This document shows, piece after piece, positions 21,959-30,631 of a stretch of 33,567 nucleotides of DNA. The DNA lies in assembly GCA_001825665.1 (NCBI GenBank), contig MHXZ01000113.1, positions 1 to 33,567 of the forward strand. The letters are read 5' to 3'. This DNA comes from Planctomycetes bacterium GWF2_41_51 (GTDB lineage Bacteria; Planctomycetota; Phycisphaerae; Sedimentisphaerales; UBA12454). The notes beneath the pieces were generated by a model. The model was given only the letters and a program-made list of their open reading frames with translations, did not search any database and was not told the DNA's origin. The translations under genes and the position numbers were made by a program. The first letter of the stretch is position 1, and each line of letters begins with the position of its first letter.

Positions 21959-22015
21959 TGAAATGAATGAAAAGAAGCTCAAATGATATGATAGTAATGT
22001 AAATTGGCAGAAATT

Positions 22016-22044
22016 GAACAAAAAGACCGTCCAGAAGGACGGTC
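22016..22044 (-). terminator. Terminator after the tRNA-Met fragment
   Basis: On the minus strand GACCGTCC-TTCT-GGACGGTC is followed by TTTTTGTTC, a strong Rho-independent terminator. It follows the tRNA-Met 3' half by 15 bp and is most simply the original terminator of that tRNA gene. Confidence 0.85.
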
Positions 22045-22058
22045 GTATGCAAATGAAA

Positions 22059-22102
22059 TAGCGGGGGCAGGATTCCGAACCTACGACCTCCGGGTTATGA
22101 GC
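22059..22102 (-). pseudogene. 3' half of tRNA-Met (CAT), probable attachment-site remnant
   Basis: On the minus strand the sequence runs from the anticodon loop CTCATAA (anticodon CAT) through CCCGGAGGTC, a T-arm GTAGG-TTCGGAAT-CCTGC and the acceptor 3' strand CCCCGCT with A as discriminator. The T-loop has one extra base. No matching 5' half (AGCGGGG and D-arm) is present upstream. A tRNA 3' half beside its own terminator is the usual mark of integration by a tyrosine recombinase. Confidence 0.75.
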
Positions 22103-22630
22103 GGTATTCTGCTCAAATTCCTAAGTTCTTGAATTACATCATCTTACGCATAAGTCCTGTCGCCACATACAGCTAACTCAATTCTGCATAATGTGCATGT
22201 TGAGCATATTACGCACCAAAATAAGTACAATTTAGGTACAGTGACTTTCATGTCGGGAATTATACCATTATTATGAGTTTAATGCATAATAGTTTTTTAA
22301 ATATCTATGATTTTAAAGTCAGATTAGTCTTTGCGCATCACTGATTTTTATATTCAGAACAATAACTCCAGGACATGCTTACGAATCACGGTACCGCTTT
22401 AACCATACCCACCCACTATTAAGTTTTAAAATAGCAGCCAACAACAATTTATGGCCCCACTTTTCTTATTATTTTTCGGATTGAAATCCCCCCCAACTGG
22501 GACGTCATAATGCTTTAATAAACATAAACTTAATGTCAGATGATTATTTGCCTAATACGCCATTTTGATACACCTGATTAAATCTTCATTACCAGGTTGC
22601 AGGTGTTGGCCTTCATAATCGTGAGGTTCC
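22103..22630. other. Gene-free stretch next to the tRNA fragment
   Basis: About 530 bp with no convincing gene. It contains an imperfect dyad gcataatgtgc...gcatattacgc near 22185-22213 and a cataagtcc motif at 22149, like those inside the long inverted repeats. Its composition is patchy, as in decayed mobile DNA. No integrase is found in the window. Confidence 0.5.
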
Positions 22631-22831
22631 TTATCGCATTTGAGACGTGCATAATCGAAGTTTGCTGATTAGTCTATTTCCAGCCTGAAAGGCAAGTGTC
22701 TCATTGAGATGCGTTGGCGTAATGCTGCCGCGACTAAGCAGTATTTGCCCAATTTGCGTGTTTGCGCCTTGTTCAGCAAGAGCATTATCCAACTCTAAAG
22801 AATTTAAATATCTTTTGTTGAATAATAACAA
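22631..22831 (-). pseudogene. Fragment of a type II secretion ATPase N-domain (MshEN-like)
   Basis: A 66-aa open frame with two units of the MshEN/GspE-N pattern: LNSLELDNALAEQ and IGQILLSRGSITPTHLNETLAFQ (typical form: LGeiLvekGlit...LeeALaeQ). This domain binds c-di-GMP or partners in secretion ATPases and glycosyltransferases but is normally attached to a large protein, missing here. A second open frame of about 37 codons continues downstream in another phase on the same strand, so a frameshifted remnant is likely. A free small protein cannot be excluded. Confidence 0.4.
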
Positions 22832-22873
22832 ACCTAACGGTTTTTAAATCTGTGTACTCATTTGGTTTTTTGT

Positions 22874-23401
22874 TTAAGAAAGTATTTGGGATGTCCGGCC
22901 ATTTATTACAATCCATTTTTTGCTTATTACAAATGAAATACAAAAAAATAGCAACGTCACAGGTTCGGGTATTGTAAAACCGTTAGCAATTGTTTGATTC
23001 GTTGCAGGAGCAACAATTTCGTAACATTGACTGCCGGGCAAACCAGCGCCGAGCCAGACAAATCTTACAGAAAAACTGCTAACTGTTTGTCCAATGTCGA
23101 TACCGCTTGAAAGAGCGAGCGCATCATAGCCGAGAGGAATGCCAAAACCTGTCGACGGCAGAATTATTTCGTCCCACTCATTTGACAAAGAAGTCGACGT
23201 GGTAACTTGAAGGTTATTATAAAGTTGCTCATCAAACCAGATTGTGAACTGCTCAATCGCGGAAGTAAGCGTATCATTTTCTATCGTATAAACATACTCG
23301 AAACTGCCGTCGCTTAAACCATTCAACTCGTAACTAACAATTGTCGCATCAGCGAAATCACTTAACAACATAACCATAGCTAAAACTAAACCTTTTTTCA
23401 T
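22874..23401 (-). CDS. PEP-CTERM sorting-domain protein
   Basis: A 175-aa exported protein: N-terminal signal peptide (residues 1-19, ending DFADA), a beta-rich body, and at the C-terminus IPEP (P145-E146-P147 of ...TIPEPVTLL), a hydrophobic stretch of about 12 residues and basic SKK. This is the sorting signal recognised by exosortase, which attaches or exports proteins to the extracellular matrix. The signal is followed by a 12-residue tail, a little longer than usual. No exosortase is in the window. ATG 23401 has aggag about 12 nt upstream. It is 13 bp downstream of the giant beta-helix gene and the last intact gene of the surface-protein operon. Confidence 0.85.
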   Translation of the reverse strand: MKKGLVLAMVMLLSDFADATIVSYELNGLSDGSFEYVYTIENDTLTSAIEQFTIWFDEQLYNNLQVTTSTSLSNEWDEIILPSTGFGIPLGYDALALSSGIDIGQTVSSFSVRFVWLGAGLPGSQCYEIVAPATNQTIANGFTIPEPVTLLFFCISFVISKKWIVINGRTSQILS

Positions 23402-23414
23402 CTTTCAAATACTC

Positions 23415-26400
23415 CTAATATTTAAACCAATGTTCTGCGAAAATTCCAAAATCTCTAAAATTTATTATTTCATCTTTATAAAGATCCTGCGGCATGTTGA
23501 GACCCGTTAGCAGCCAATTTTGTCCCAACACCCGCAGATCACTAATATCAATTATATTATTGAGCGTAAAATCTGCTTCGCGCTGCGATGAAATTTTCAG
23601 ATCTATATCATTTATGTCAATGTCATAAAGCCGGTTAATTCTTACAATAAAACTATCATCACTTACAGCTTGCTGTCCTGCTGGAATTGATTTGAAAAAT
23701 ATCTTATCGTTCATCATTTCAACTTCCCCATAGCCACAGGAAAGCTGGACAGTTATATTACTAACATCATAACCTGTCATATTTTTCAGCTTCATTTTAA
23801 AACAATATTCAAACTCAGTTCTTGATATTCTTTTTTGCAAAACAAGCTCATAGCCTGTGCAGCTTAAATATTCCTGGCCTGCTCTATTGGCGACAGGTTT
23901 GGCTATATTGTCCGATTTAATTAAAATCGGGTCAGCATAAATTGATGAACCAAACTGGTCATAGCACTTGATCGTCCAGTATGTATTTTTATATGGAAAG
24001 GCATCCATAGTTTTTTCAATTGGCTGACCCGATTCACAAATTTTATAAATCATACTGTATTTATCCGGCCCCATAAGCAATTCATATTTGACGGCATTTT
24101 CACAAGGCAAACAACCAAGAACAGCATACTCTTCGCCAATATCGCTGCCGTCTGGGATACCGGTCAACTGAACTGGTGCAAGAATTTTGCCAGGATATGA
24201 AGTCTGGTTATAAAAAACAATATTCTCACTTGAATCAATTTTGAAAAAATATTTGTTCGCCTGGGTATTCAACTGAAAATTTTTACCTTCGCCGATAACA
24301 GACAAATAAGCGAAAGCATCCAAACCATTATTTTGATAATTGAAACTTGAAGACATATATTTTGAAACAGGATAAGAATGTGAACGCTTAGGCTGACATG
24401 TTATATTCAAAGTATTTGAAATAATCGCGGCAATACTATAAGAAGTATCATTGCTTATATAATTATCCACCCAGCATTGCTCACCGGCCACACGATTGGA
24501 ATAATATTGGCTGACTCTGCTCGAAAGATTATTACAAACTGCATCGAGCAGTGAAACACGATTTACAACATATCGTGGGTCTTTGTAATACATGTTCAAA
24601 TACCATGCTACTTCCATTGCCGGTTTGTTGCCGGTGCTGTAGCCGGTGGTTTGAATCGCCTCTTTATAATTCGGGGCAATTTCAGATAATAAAACAAGCA
24701 GCATATCGCCGTATTTCGTGTAAGGCGTACCATAGGAACTTACCGTAATCCAATTTACCTTTTGAGACCAGGTGCCGCCAAAAGACAGTGAGCCTCCCGT
24801 TGTACAGTTTCCTCCGCCAAAAGCCAAAATAGTTGGCTTTTCCGGGTCAAATGGCGGATTGGAAATAACTAATTGCTGCGTCGTATAATTCGGGACGATT
24901 ACTACATTGACATCGTCCGGCTGGCTTTCTTTTAACCCATCAGATACGACAAGTTCAAATTTACAATATTGCCGGCTGCTGTTGGGAACAAATCCGCTTA
25001 TTAAAGGTTCGGCCGTATCCGCACCTGTTATCTGAAGCGTAGGACCAGCAATCTGTCGCCACTGGTACGTCAGATCCCCGTAACCATCTCGGTCGTAGGA
25101 ACTTCTGCCGTCGAGCAACACAGGCGATGTTAAAGCATATCTTGCTGCGCCTGCATCCGCCACCGGCGCTCGATTACAACCAATTATTATTCCAACTTCA
25201 TCCGCTTTGCTTGCAATTACGCCGTCATCAATGATTAAACTGAAAACATAAAGGCCTTTTTGCTTTGGCACAAAAGTCGGCTGACTAATATCGTTATGGT
25301 CGAGTTCAATTTTCGGGCCGCGTATCTGATGCCATTTATAATATATTGCGTCGCCGAGCGGATCATAAGAAGCCGAGCCGTCAAGATTGACAACCGCAGG
25401 CAATTCTTCAAAAGCCTGATCCACACCAGCATCAGCCATTGGCGCTACATTTCCGGGATATTCATAAGCTCCGATATCTACTCGTCCTGCTTCCACACGA
25501 TTATTACCTGAAATATCTTTCTCATTTTCTTCGATTAAATAATTCGGATTACCTGCATTTCTACATGGCGAGGATACCTGCAGATGAAAATTTGCATCAT
25601 TTGTAAAAACAGGGTCAACCGAAATATTACCATTAATGCCGGTCTGGTTTTCTATTCCGACATAATCATTAATCGCATTTCCCCATACATTATTATAAGT
25701 AAATGTGCTGTTACTGCTCCAAAAATAACTAACACCGGAATAATTCAGCCCCTGAGCAATAATATTATTTGAAATAAACACATTGCTGCAATACATAAGA
25801 GAAAAGTTCGACACCGTCTGAACAGCAGAATTCCGAACAATAGTATTGCCGATTACAATTGAATCATTTGCATTTCTAAGTAGAACACCGCCGCATGATG
25901 CCGCATTTGCAATATTGTCGGAAACAATATTATTTTTGAATTCTGTTTTAGCCCAGAGATAAACAGCACCGCCAATATTCGCGAGATTTTGTTTGAATAT
26001 ATTATTTTTAATAATGGTGGATGCAGTGCTATAAATTGCGCCGCCACTGCCGCTATTTGCGGAATTTGCTAAAAGTTTATTACCAGAAATTATCAATGGT
26101 CCCTGGTTGCACCATATACCCCCGCCTTCGCCTGTAATGTGGTTTGCAGTGATAATATTGTTACTGATAGTCGGAGTTGACAGATTACAACAAATTCCTC
26201 CGCCCGCTATTTTTGAAGTGCCGACTCTTGTTCCAGTTCCACCCGTAATAGTGAACCCTTTTATAACCGCGTTTTGTGTTTCGCCGTTTGCAAAAGTAAC
26301 AACCGAAGCTGCATCGGGATTAGATGGTCTGCTGCCGTCAATAATTGTCGATTCGACTATTGCACCATCAAGCGGATTCTGGCTTGTGAGAGTTAAATCC

Positions 26401-27602
26401 TTGCCGATAAAATTGATATTTTCGTAATATCTGCCAGGCAAAACAACGATAATATCGCCTTCGTTGGCTTCGTTTATTTTTGTCTGAATGCTTTGATCGG
26501 AATTGACATAGTGAATCATATAACCTGAAAATTCATCAGCTCCAATATCTATATAAGTTGATAAAACTCTCGCCTGGCCGTCCATGTCTTTTTCACCGGT
26601 TATAAGATATGAATTTGTACCAGCGTTAATGCACGGCGAATAGGGTTTTAAATGAAAATCATTCACATCCGGATTAACAAGCCTCGGATCCTCGGAAATA
26701 TTGTGGTTAATACCAGTTTGATCCGGCATTTCAAAATAGTCTCCATCAACATTACCCCAGACACAATTGTATTTAAACAAATTTAAATCGCCAGGATTTT
26801 CACAATATACTCCACCCCCTTGGCCGGCAAAACAAATTATATTATTGATGACCATATCATACATTACTGACTCAGCAATAAGATAAAGGTTGCCTGCCGA
26901 GTCGGCTTCATTTTTTACAATGGTATTGTTTGCAAGCACTCCGCCACCCAGCAGGATAACACCTCCGCCAATTATCGCGGAATTATCATAAATCAAATTG
27001 TCGTATATAAGCGGTTTATTATAAATCGTAATCAGTCCACCGGCGACAAGTGAATAATTTTGTTTGATGATGTTATTAATTATTGTCGCATTTGAATATA
27101 GTGTTGCAATTCCCCCGCCATAATGAGTCTGGCCATTATTGGGACAGATGTTATTTGTGATAATATTTAATTTTATTGTAGGAGAGGCATTTTTGCAGAA
27201 AACACCCCCGCCCAAATATAACGTTTGCCCGAGAGATGTATCGAGCGTTCCTGTTCCGCCTGTGATTGTAACTCCCTGTATAACAGCATTTTTCGTTTCA
27301 CTATTTGCGAAAGTTACAGTTGAAGCGGCACTAGAACTTGCAGGCCGATTGCCGTCGATTATGGTTGTTTCGACAATGGCTGAATTATTTGGATCAACAC
27401 TTGTCAGGATTATGTTTTTGCCGTTGAATTTTATGTTTTCAAAATACCTTCCCGGCTGAACGATAATCCTGTCGCCGGAAACCGAAGCGTTAATGGCAGA
27501 TTGAATAGTAGCATATTCTGCGGGAACATTTCGAACTGCGGCATTACAATAAGAAAACACACAACATAAAATAATTATCGCTAATAAAAAGTTTCTTCTC
27601 AT
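23415..27602 (-). CDS. Giant secreted protein: two beta-helices, PKD domains, hydrolase-like domain, dockerin-like tail
   Basis: A protein of about 1,395 aa with signal peptide (MRRNFLLAIIILCCVFSYCNA). Order: two related right-handed parallel beta-helix units (about 22-360 and 362-715; both open with TIQSAINASVSGD- or SIQTKINEANEGD-like text and end in DIGADEF/DIGAYEY); two PKD/REJ-like domains (about 718-806 and 811-905; DAGVDQAFEELPA, DGSASYDP); a region of about 210 residues with TTGYSTGNK (nucleophile-elbow GxSxG, S989), D1020 and H1075, like an alpha/beta hydrolase; and two dockerin-like EF-hand repeats at the end (NIIDISDLRVLGQNW, EIINFRDFGIFAEHW). Probably a surface carbohydrate-binding or degrading protein. 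ATG 27602 (aggag 5 nt before) is preferred; ATG 27620 also has aggag 8 nt before it; the longest frame would start at 27668. Confidence 0.85.
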   Translation of the reverse strand: MRRNFLLAIIILCCVFSYCNAAVRNVPAEYATIQSAINASVSGDRIIVQPGRYFENIKFNGKNIILTSVDPNNSAIVETTIIDGNRPASSSAASTVTFANSETKNAVIQGVTITGGTGTLDTSLGQTLYLGGGVFCKNASPTIKLNIITNNICPNNGQTHYGGGIATLYSNATIINNIIKQNYSLVAGGLITIYNKPLIYDNLIYDNSAIIGGGVILLGGGVLANNTIVKNEADSAGNLYLIAESVMYDMVINNIICFAGQGGGVYCENPGDLNLFKYNCVWGNVDGDYFEMPDQTGINHNISEDPRLVNPDVNDFHLKPYSPCINAGTNSYLITGEKDMDGQARVLSTYIDIGADEFSGYMIHYVNSDQSIQTKINEANEGDIIVVLPGRYYENINFIGKDLTLTSQNPLDGAIVESTIIDGSRPSNPDAASVVTFANGETQNAVIKGFTITGGTGTRVGTSKIAGGGICCNLSTPTISNNIITANHITGEGGGIWCNQGPLIISGNKLLANSANSGSGGAIYSTASTIIKNNIFKQNLANIGGAVYLWAKTEFKNNIVSDNIANAASCGGVLLRNANDSIVIGNTIVRNSAVQTVSNFSLMYCSNVFISNNIIAQGLNYSGVSYFWSSNSTFTYNNVWGNAINDYVGIENQTGINGNISVDPVFTNDANFHLQVSSPCRNAGNPNYLIEENEKDISGNNRVEAGRVDIGAYEYPGNVAPMADAGVDQAFEELPAVVNLDGSASYDPLGDAIYYKWHQIRGPKIELDHNDISQPTFVPKQKGLYVFSLIIDDGVIASKADEVGIIIGCNRAPVADAGAARYALTSPVLLDGRSSYDRDGYGDLTYQWRQIAGPTLQITGADTAEPLISGFVPNSSRQYCKFELVVSDGLKESQPDDVNVVIVPNYTTQQLVISNPPFDPEKPTILAFGGGNCTTGGSLSFGGTWSQKVNWITVSSYGTPYTKYGDMLLVLLSEIAPNYKEAIQTTGYSTGNKPAMEVAWYLNMYYKDPRYVVNRVSLLDAVCNNLSSRVSQYYSNRVAGEQCWVDNYISNDTSYSIAAIISNTLNITCQPKRSHSYPVSKYMSSSFNYQNNGLDAFAYLSVIGEGKNFQLNTQANKYFFKIDSSENIVFYNQTSYPGKILAPVQLTGIPDGSDIGEEYAVLGCLPCENAVKYELLMGPDKYSMIYKICESGQPIEKTMDAFPYKNTYWTIKCYDQFGSSIYADPILIKSDNIAKPVANRAGQEYLSCTGYELVLQKRISRTEFEYCFKMKLKNMTGYDVSNITVQLSCGYGEVEMMNDKIFFKSIPAGQQAVSDDSFIVRINRLYDIDINDIDLKISSQREADFTLNNIIDISDLRVLGQNWLLTGLNMPQDLYKDEIINFRDFGIFAEHWFKY

Positions 27603-27639
27603 ATTCTCTCCTGTAATCATTTTAAATTCTCCTGTAACT

Positions 27640-30330
27640 TTAATTTTCTTTAAGCCAATTTTCGACAAAGACTGCGAAATCTTTAAAATCCACTATGCCG
27701 TCGCCCGCATTCGGGGCAATATCTGCATTATACATTCCCTGCATCAGCCATTGAGACGCAAAATCATATAGCAGGTTTATATCGTCCTGCCAGTTTTGGG
27801 CAAAGTCAGCAAAGTCCCAAAAGTTCACAATGCCGTCGCCGCGGTTTGGCGCAACATCGCAAGATAATTTTTCAAGTTTCCACTGATTTGCAAGAATAGC
27901 ATAATCAACAAAATCAACACCATCAGGACAGGTAAAATCAGCAGATAAAAATTGCCAGCTCAATTTAGGAAAACTAATTCCGTCCTCACACATACGCCAA
28001 ATATCATTTGAGCCGTTTATGGTTTCACAGACAAAATCCCAATTTGCGAAATTTGTTTTCATTTTCATCTGCTGTTCAGACAATGGTTGGCCAAAACCAT
28101 TATTGACGCCAGTGGGCATAAGGAAATAAGAATTAAAGATATATCCTTCGGAAAGCCCTGTGAGTCCGCCAAAGTTGCCTACAGAACCGGCTGCATAACA
28201 ATTAGTAATATTACCATAATTATATCCAGTCAGGCCGCCAATCATGTAATCACCAGTTATAATAAATGTCGAATAAGAATTAGAGATGCTGCTTTTATTG
28301 GATCCACACAGTCCTCCTGCATAAGCCAGGTAAGACGAGCGATTCATAGTTCCTGTTGAAAAACAACTATCGATTATACCATTATTATTGAATCCACACA
28401 ATCCGCCACCGTGATATCCATTTCTTACTGTTATGTCGCAAACCGAATAGCAATGACTTATGTAGCCAGTATCAACGTAACCACAAAGACCGCCGGTGTA
28501 ATTCATCCCACTTACACTGCCAGCCACATAACAATCTGCGATAGTCCCACTATTTTTTCCGCACAAAATACCGGTATTACTTCCATTGATAGAATTCCCG
28601 CCAGTTACACTGCTGGAAGAATAGCAGTTAGTAATACTGCCGGTATTTGCTCCGCACAAACCACCTGCATTGTCATTAGTTCCATTAATGTTAGCAATCG
28701 AATAACAATTTATTATATTTCCAGAATCCGCATATCCAGACAGACCACCAACATAATTCTTTCCACTTACATTACCTTTCACATAGCATTCATAGATACT
28801 GCCTGAATATTTATACCCACACAAGCCGCCAATATAAGCGCCTTTTGAAGAGATATTAATGTTTTCAATTCCTAAGTTTTTGATTAAAGCATTATGGGTG
28901 TAACCAAATAAACCAATATTACTTGTAGATGAGGTTGTAACATAAGTCAGATTATAAATGACATGCCCATCTCCATCAAACACGCCAGAAAATTTAGTAG
29001 TCGAATTACCAATTATTTTATATTTCGTACCTGTAAAGCCTGCCATATTTATATCCGCAACAAGCATGAAATATTTATCCCAGTCCGCAGACATCTGACC
29101 AATTTCATTCATATCCTCGGGGTTAGCGATCAAATACGGGTCTTGCTCTATGCCATGGCCGCCGCTATATTTGATCCCCAATGAAACAACAATATTTACC
29201 TTAGATTCGCTAATTACTAACCTACCAGCTACAGGTGCTTGTTCTATAATACAACCCTTGGTAACGGTTTCGCTGTATGCGTTTGATATCGTTCCTGTGA
29301 AAAGATTAGTATTCGTAATCACTGCAGAGGCATCTGTTAATGTCATTCCTGTGACATTTGGGACAAATACAGTCTGGCAGGCAAATACAAATAAGGGATA
29401 AGTCACACCTTCGTCAATTATCCATATATCATCTACGCCATTTACAGTTTCATTAACAAAATCCCAGCCGGCATTTAAGTAAGTATTTAAATTTTTAGTT
29501 GCCGCGCTGCGGCCAAAACAGCCGGTTATCATACCTCCGGTGCTACCTACAAATTGACCAACACCCGAGCTTCCAGAAGCAGTACCTATAGAATAACAAT
29601 TTGTAATATGCGCACCCGAATAATTAGTACCGACAAATCCACCAACAATATCGGCCGAATTCCAATAATTTCCTGTAACATCTCCAGTCGAATAGCAATT
29701 ATTTATGTTCCCTGTGTTGTGGCCAACCATTCCGCCCAAATTCATTTCGCCTTTGACCTCGGCGTTCGAAAAACATTGAGATATTGTTCCGCTATTAACG
29801 CCGACCAAACCGCCGATGCTGTAACTTCCAGCTACTCTGCCGGTTGAACTGCATTGAAAAATTGTACCTTTGTTTTCACCAGCTATCGCCCCAACGATTC
29901 CGCTCATCATACCTCCATACGGGGATATATGTATATTTACGTTCCTTATTTTGACATTGCAAACTTCTCCTGCTGTTCCAATTGTACCAAACAGTCCAAG
30001 CTGATTGCGGTCGTTAGCTAAATATGTAAGATTGCTGATAAAATGATTCTGTCCGTCAAATGAACCATTAAACGATAAAGACGAATCCCCTGCCATTTTG
30101 TATCTTTTGACATCGTTATATTCGGCAAGATTAATATCAGCTACAACTTTAAAATATGAATTCCAGTCTTCGGAATAAGTTCCGATGGCGTTCATGTCCC
30201 GCGGAGTACCGATTAGATATGGGTCTGTTTCTGTACCGCTGCCGCCTGAATATTTAGCGAATGCGGGTGAAATAAAAAGACAGAGTACAAAATTGATTAA
30301 AAGGTACTTCCTTAAAATTCCTGCAAACAT
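27640..30330 (-). CDS. Secreted GLUG-repeat protein with PASTA domain and dockerin-like tail
   Basis: An 896-aa protein with signal peptide (about residues 1-25). Two similar halves each begin KYSGG-x-G-x4-DPYLI and contain many GLUG units (pattern GGLVG-x3-G-x-I-x-CYS-x-G-x-V-x-G). Between them lies one PASTA domain (about 321-386, VPNVTGMTLTDASAVI to VNIVVSLG), which usually binds peptidoglycan or muropeptides. The C-terminal 100 residues hold three dockerin-like EF-hand repeats: CPDGVDFVDYAILANQW, GDGIVNFWDFADFAQNW, GDGIVDFKDFAVFVENW. Likely an adhesive or cell-wall-associated surface protein. It is the first gene of the surface-protein operon (38 bp before the beta-helix protein) and is divergent from the sigma factor gene. 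ATG 30330 is followed by a typical lipo-free signal sequence. Confidence 0.88.
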   Translation of the reverse strand: MFAGILRKYLLINFVLCLFISPAFAKYSGGSGTETDPYLIGTPRDMNAIGTYSEDWNSYFKVVADINLAEYNDVKRYKMAGDSSLSFNGSFDGQNHFISNLTYLANDRNQLGLFGTIGTAGEVCNVKIRNVNIHISPYGGMMSGIVGAIAGENKGTIFQCSSTGRVAGSYSIGGLVGVNSGTISQCFSNAEVKGEMNLGGMVGHNTGNINNCYSTGDVTGNYWNSADIVGGFVGTNYSGAHITNCYSIGTASGSSGVGQFVGSTGGMITGCFGRSAATKNLNTYLNAGWDFVNETVNGVDDIWIIDEGVTYPLFVFACQTVFVPNVTGMTLTDASAVITNTNLFTGTISNAYSETVTKGCIIEQAPVAGRLVISESKVNIVVSLGIKYSGGHGIEQDPYLIANPEDMNEIGQMSADWDKYFMLVADINMAGFTGTKYKIIGNSTTKFSGVFDGDGHVIYNLTYVTTSSTSNIGLFGYTHNALIKNLGIENINISSKGAYIGGLCGYKYSGSIYECYVKGNVSGKNYVGGLSGYADSGNIINCYSIANINGTNDNAGGLCGANTGSITNCYSSSSVTGGNSINGSNTGILCGKNSGTIADCYVAGSVSGMNYTGGLCGYVDTGYISHCYSVCDITVRNGYHGGGLCGFNNNGIIDSCFSTGTMNRSSYLAYAGGLCGSNKSSISNSYSTFIITGDYMIGGLTGYNYGNITNCYAAGSVGNFGGLTGLSEGYIFNSYFLMPTGVNNGFGQPLSEQQMKMKTNFANWDFVCETINGSNDIWRMCEDGISFPKLSWQFLSADFTCPDGVDFVDYAILANQWKLEKLSCDVAPNRGDGIVNFWDFADFAQNWQDDINLLYDFASQWLMQGMYNADIAPNAGDGIVDFKDFAVFVENWLKEN

Positions 30331-30431
30331 TGTATCTTCAATCCTAAAAATTTATACTCTCATAGCCGTACAACATATAATCACACATTTTGTTCGCACC
30401 CAGCATGTCATTTATTCCTAAGCAAATTAAA

Positions 30432-30511
30432 AAAAGCCAGATTAAAACCTGTGCATATTGGATTTTGGAGGAGGCAAAATCCAATAACATTCGAGTTTAA
30501 CTCCGGCTTTT
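30432..30511. promoter_or_regulatory. Long structured hairpin in the divergent leader region (possible attenuator)
   Basis: An inner perfect 12-bp stem (tattggattttg / caaaatccaata, 30456-30467 and 30475-30486) has the 7-nt loop gaggagg. An outer imperfect stem (30432-30448 with 30495-30511; aaaagcc/ggcttttt core) surrounds it. On the minus strand the outer stem is followed by seven T, like a Rho-independent terminator, about 100 bp before the GLUG gene. On the plus strand the loop reads as a Shine-Dalgarno-like sequence. Confidence 0.6.
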
Positions 30512-30539
30512 AATGCAATAGTCCAATAAATTCGAAAAT

Positions 30540-30597
30540 CTTACGGTTTTTTTTGCAAAAATTATAATTTTTTCAATTTTTTAAAAAAAATTGTAAG
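30540..30597. repeat. Imperfect A/T-rich inverted repeat before the sigma gene
   Basis: cttacggtttttttt pairs with aaaaaaaattgtaag (two G-T pairs), 35 bp before the sigma factor ATG. The A/T tracts could also be a curved promoter region. Confidence 0.4.
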
Positions 30598-30631
30598 AAA
30601 TAAGGCGATTTTGGACTACAATAACGGCTGA

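Noticed and set aside
28087-29847. Several plus-strand open frames within the GLUG gene
   Set aside because: Antisense products of the GLUG repeats; repetitive Ile/Ser/Thr-rich text without domains.
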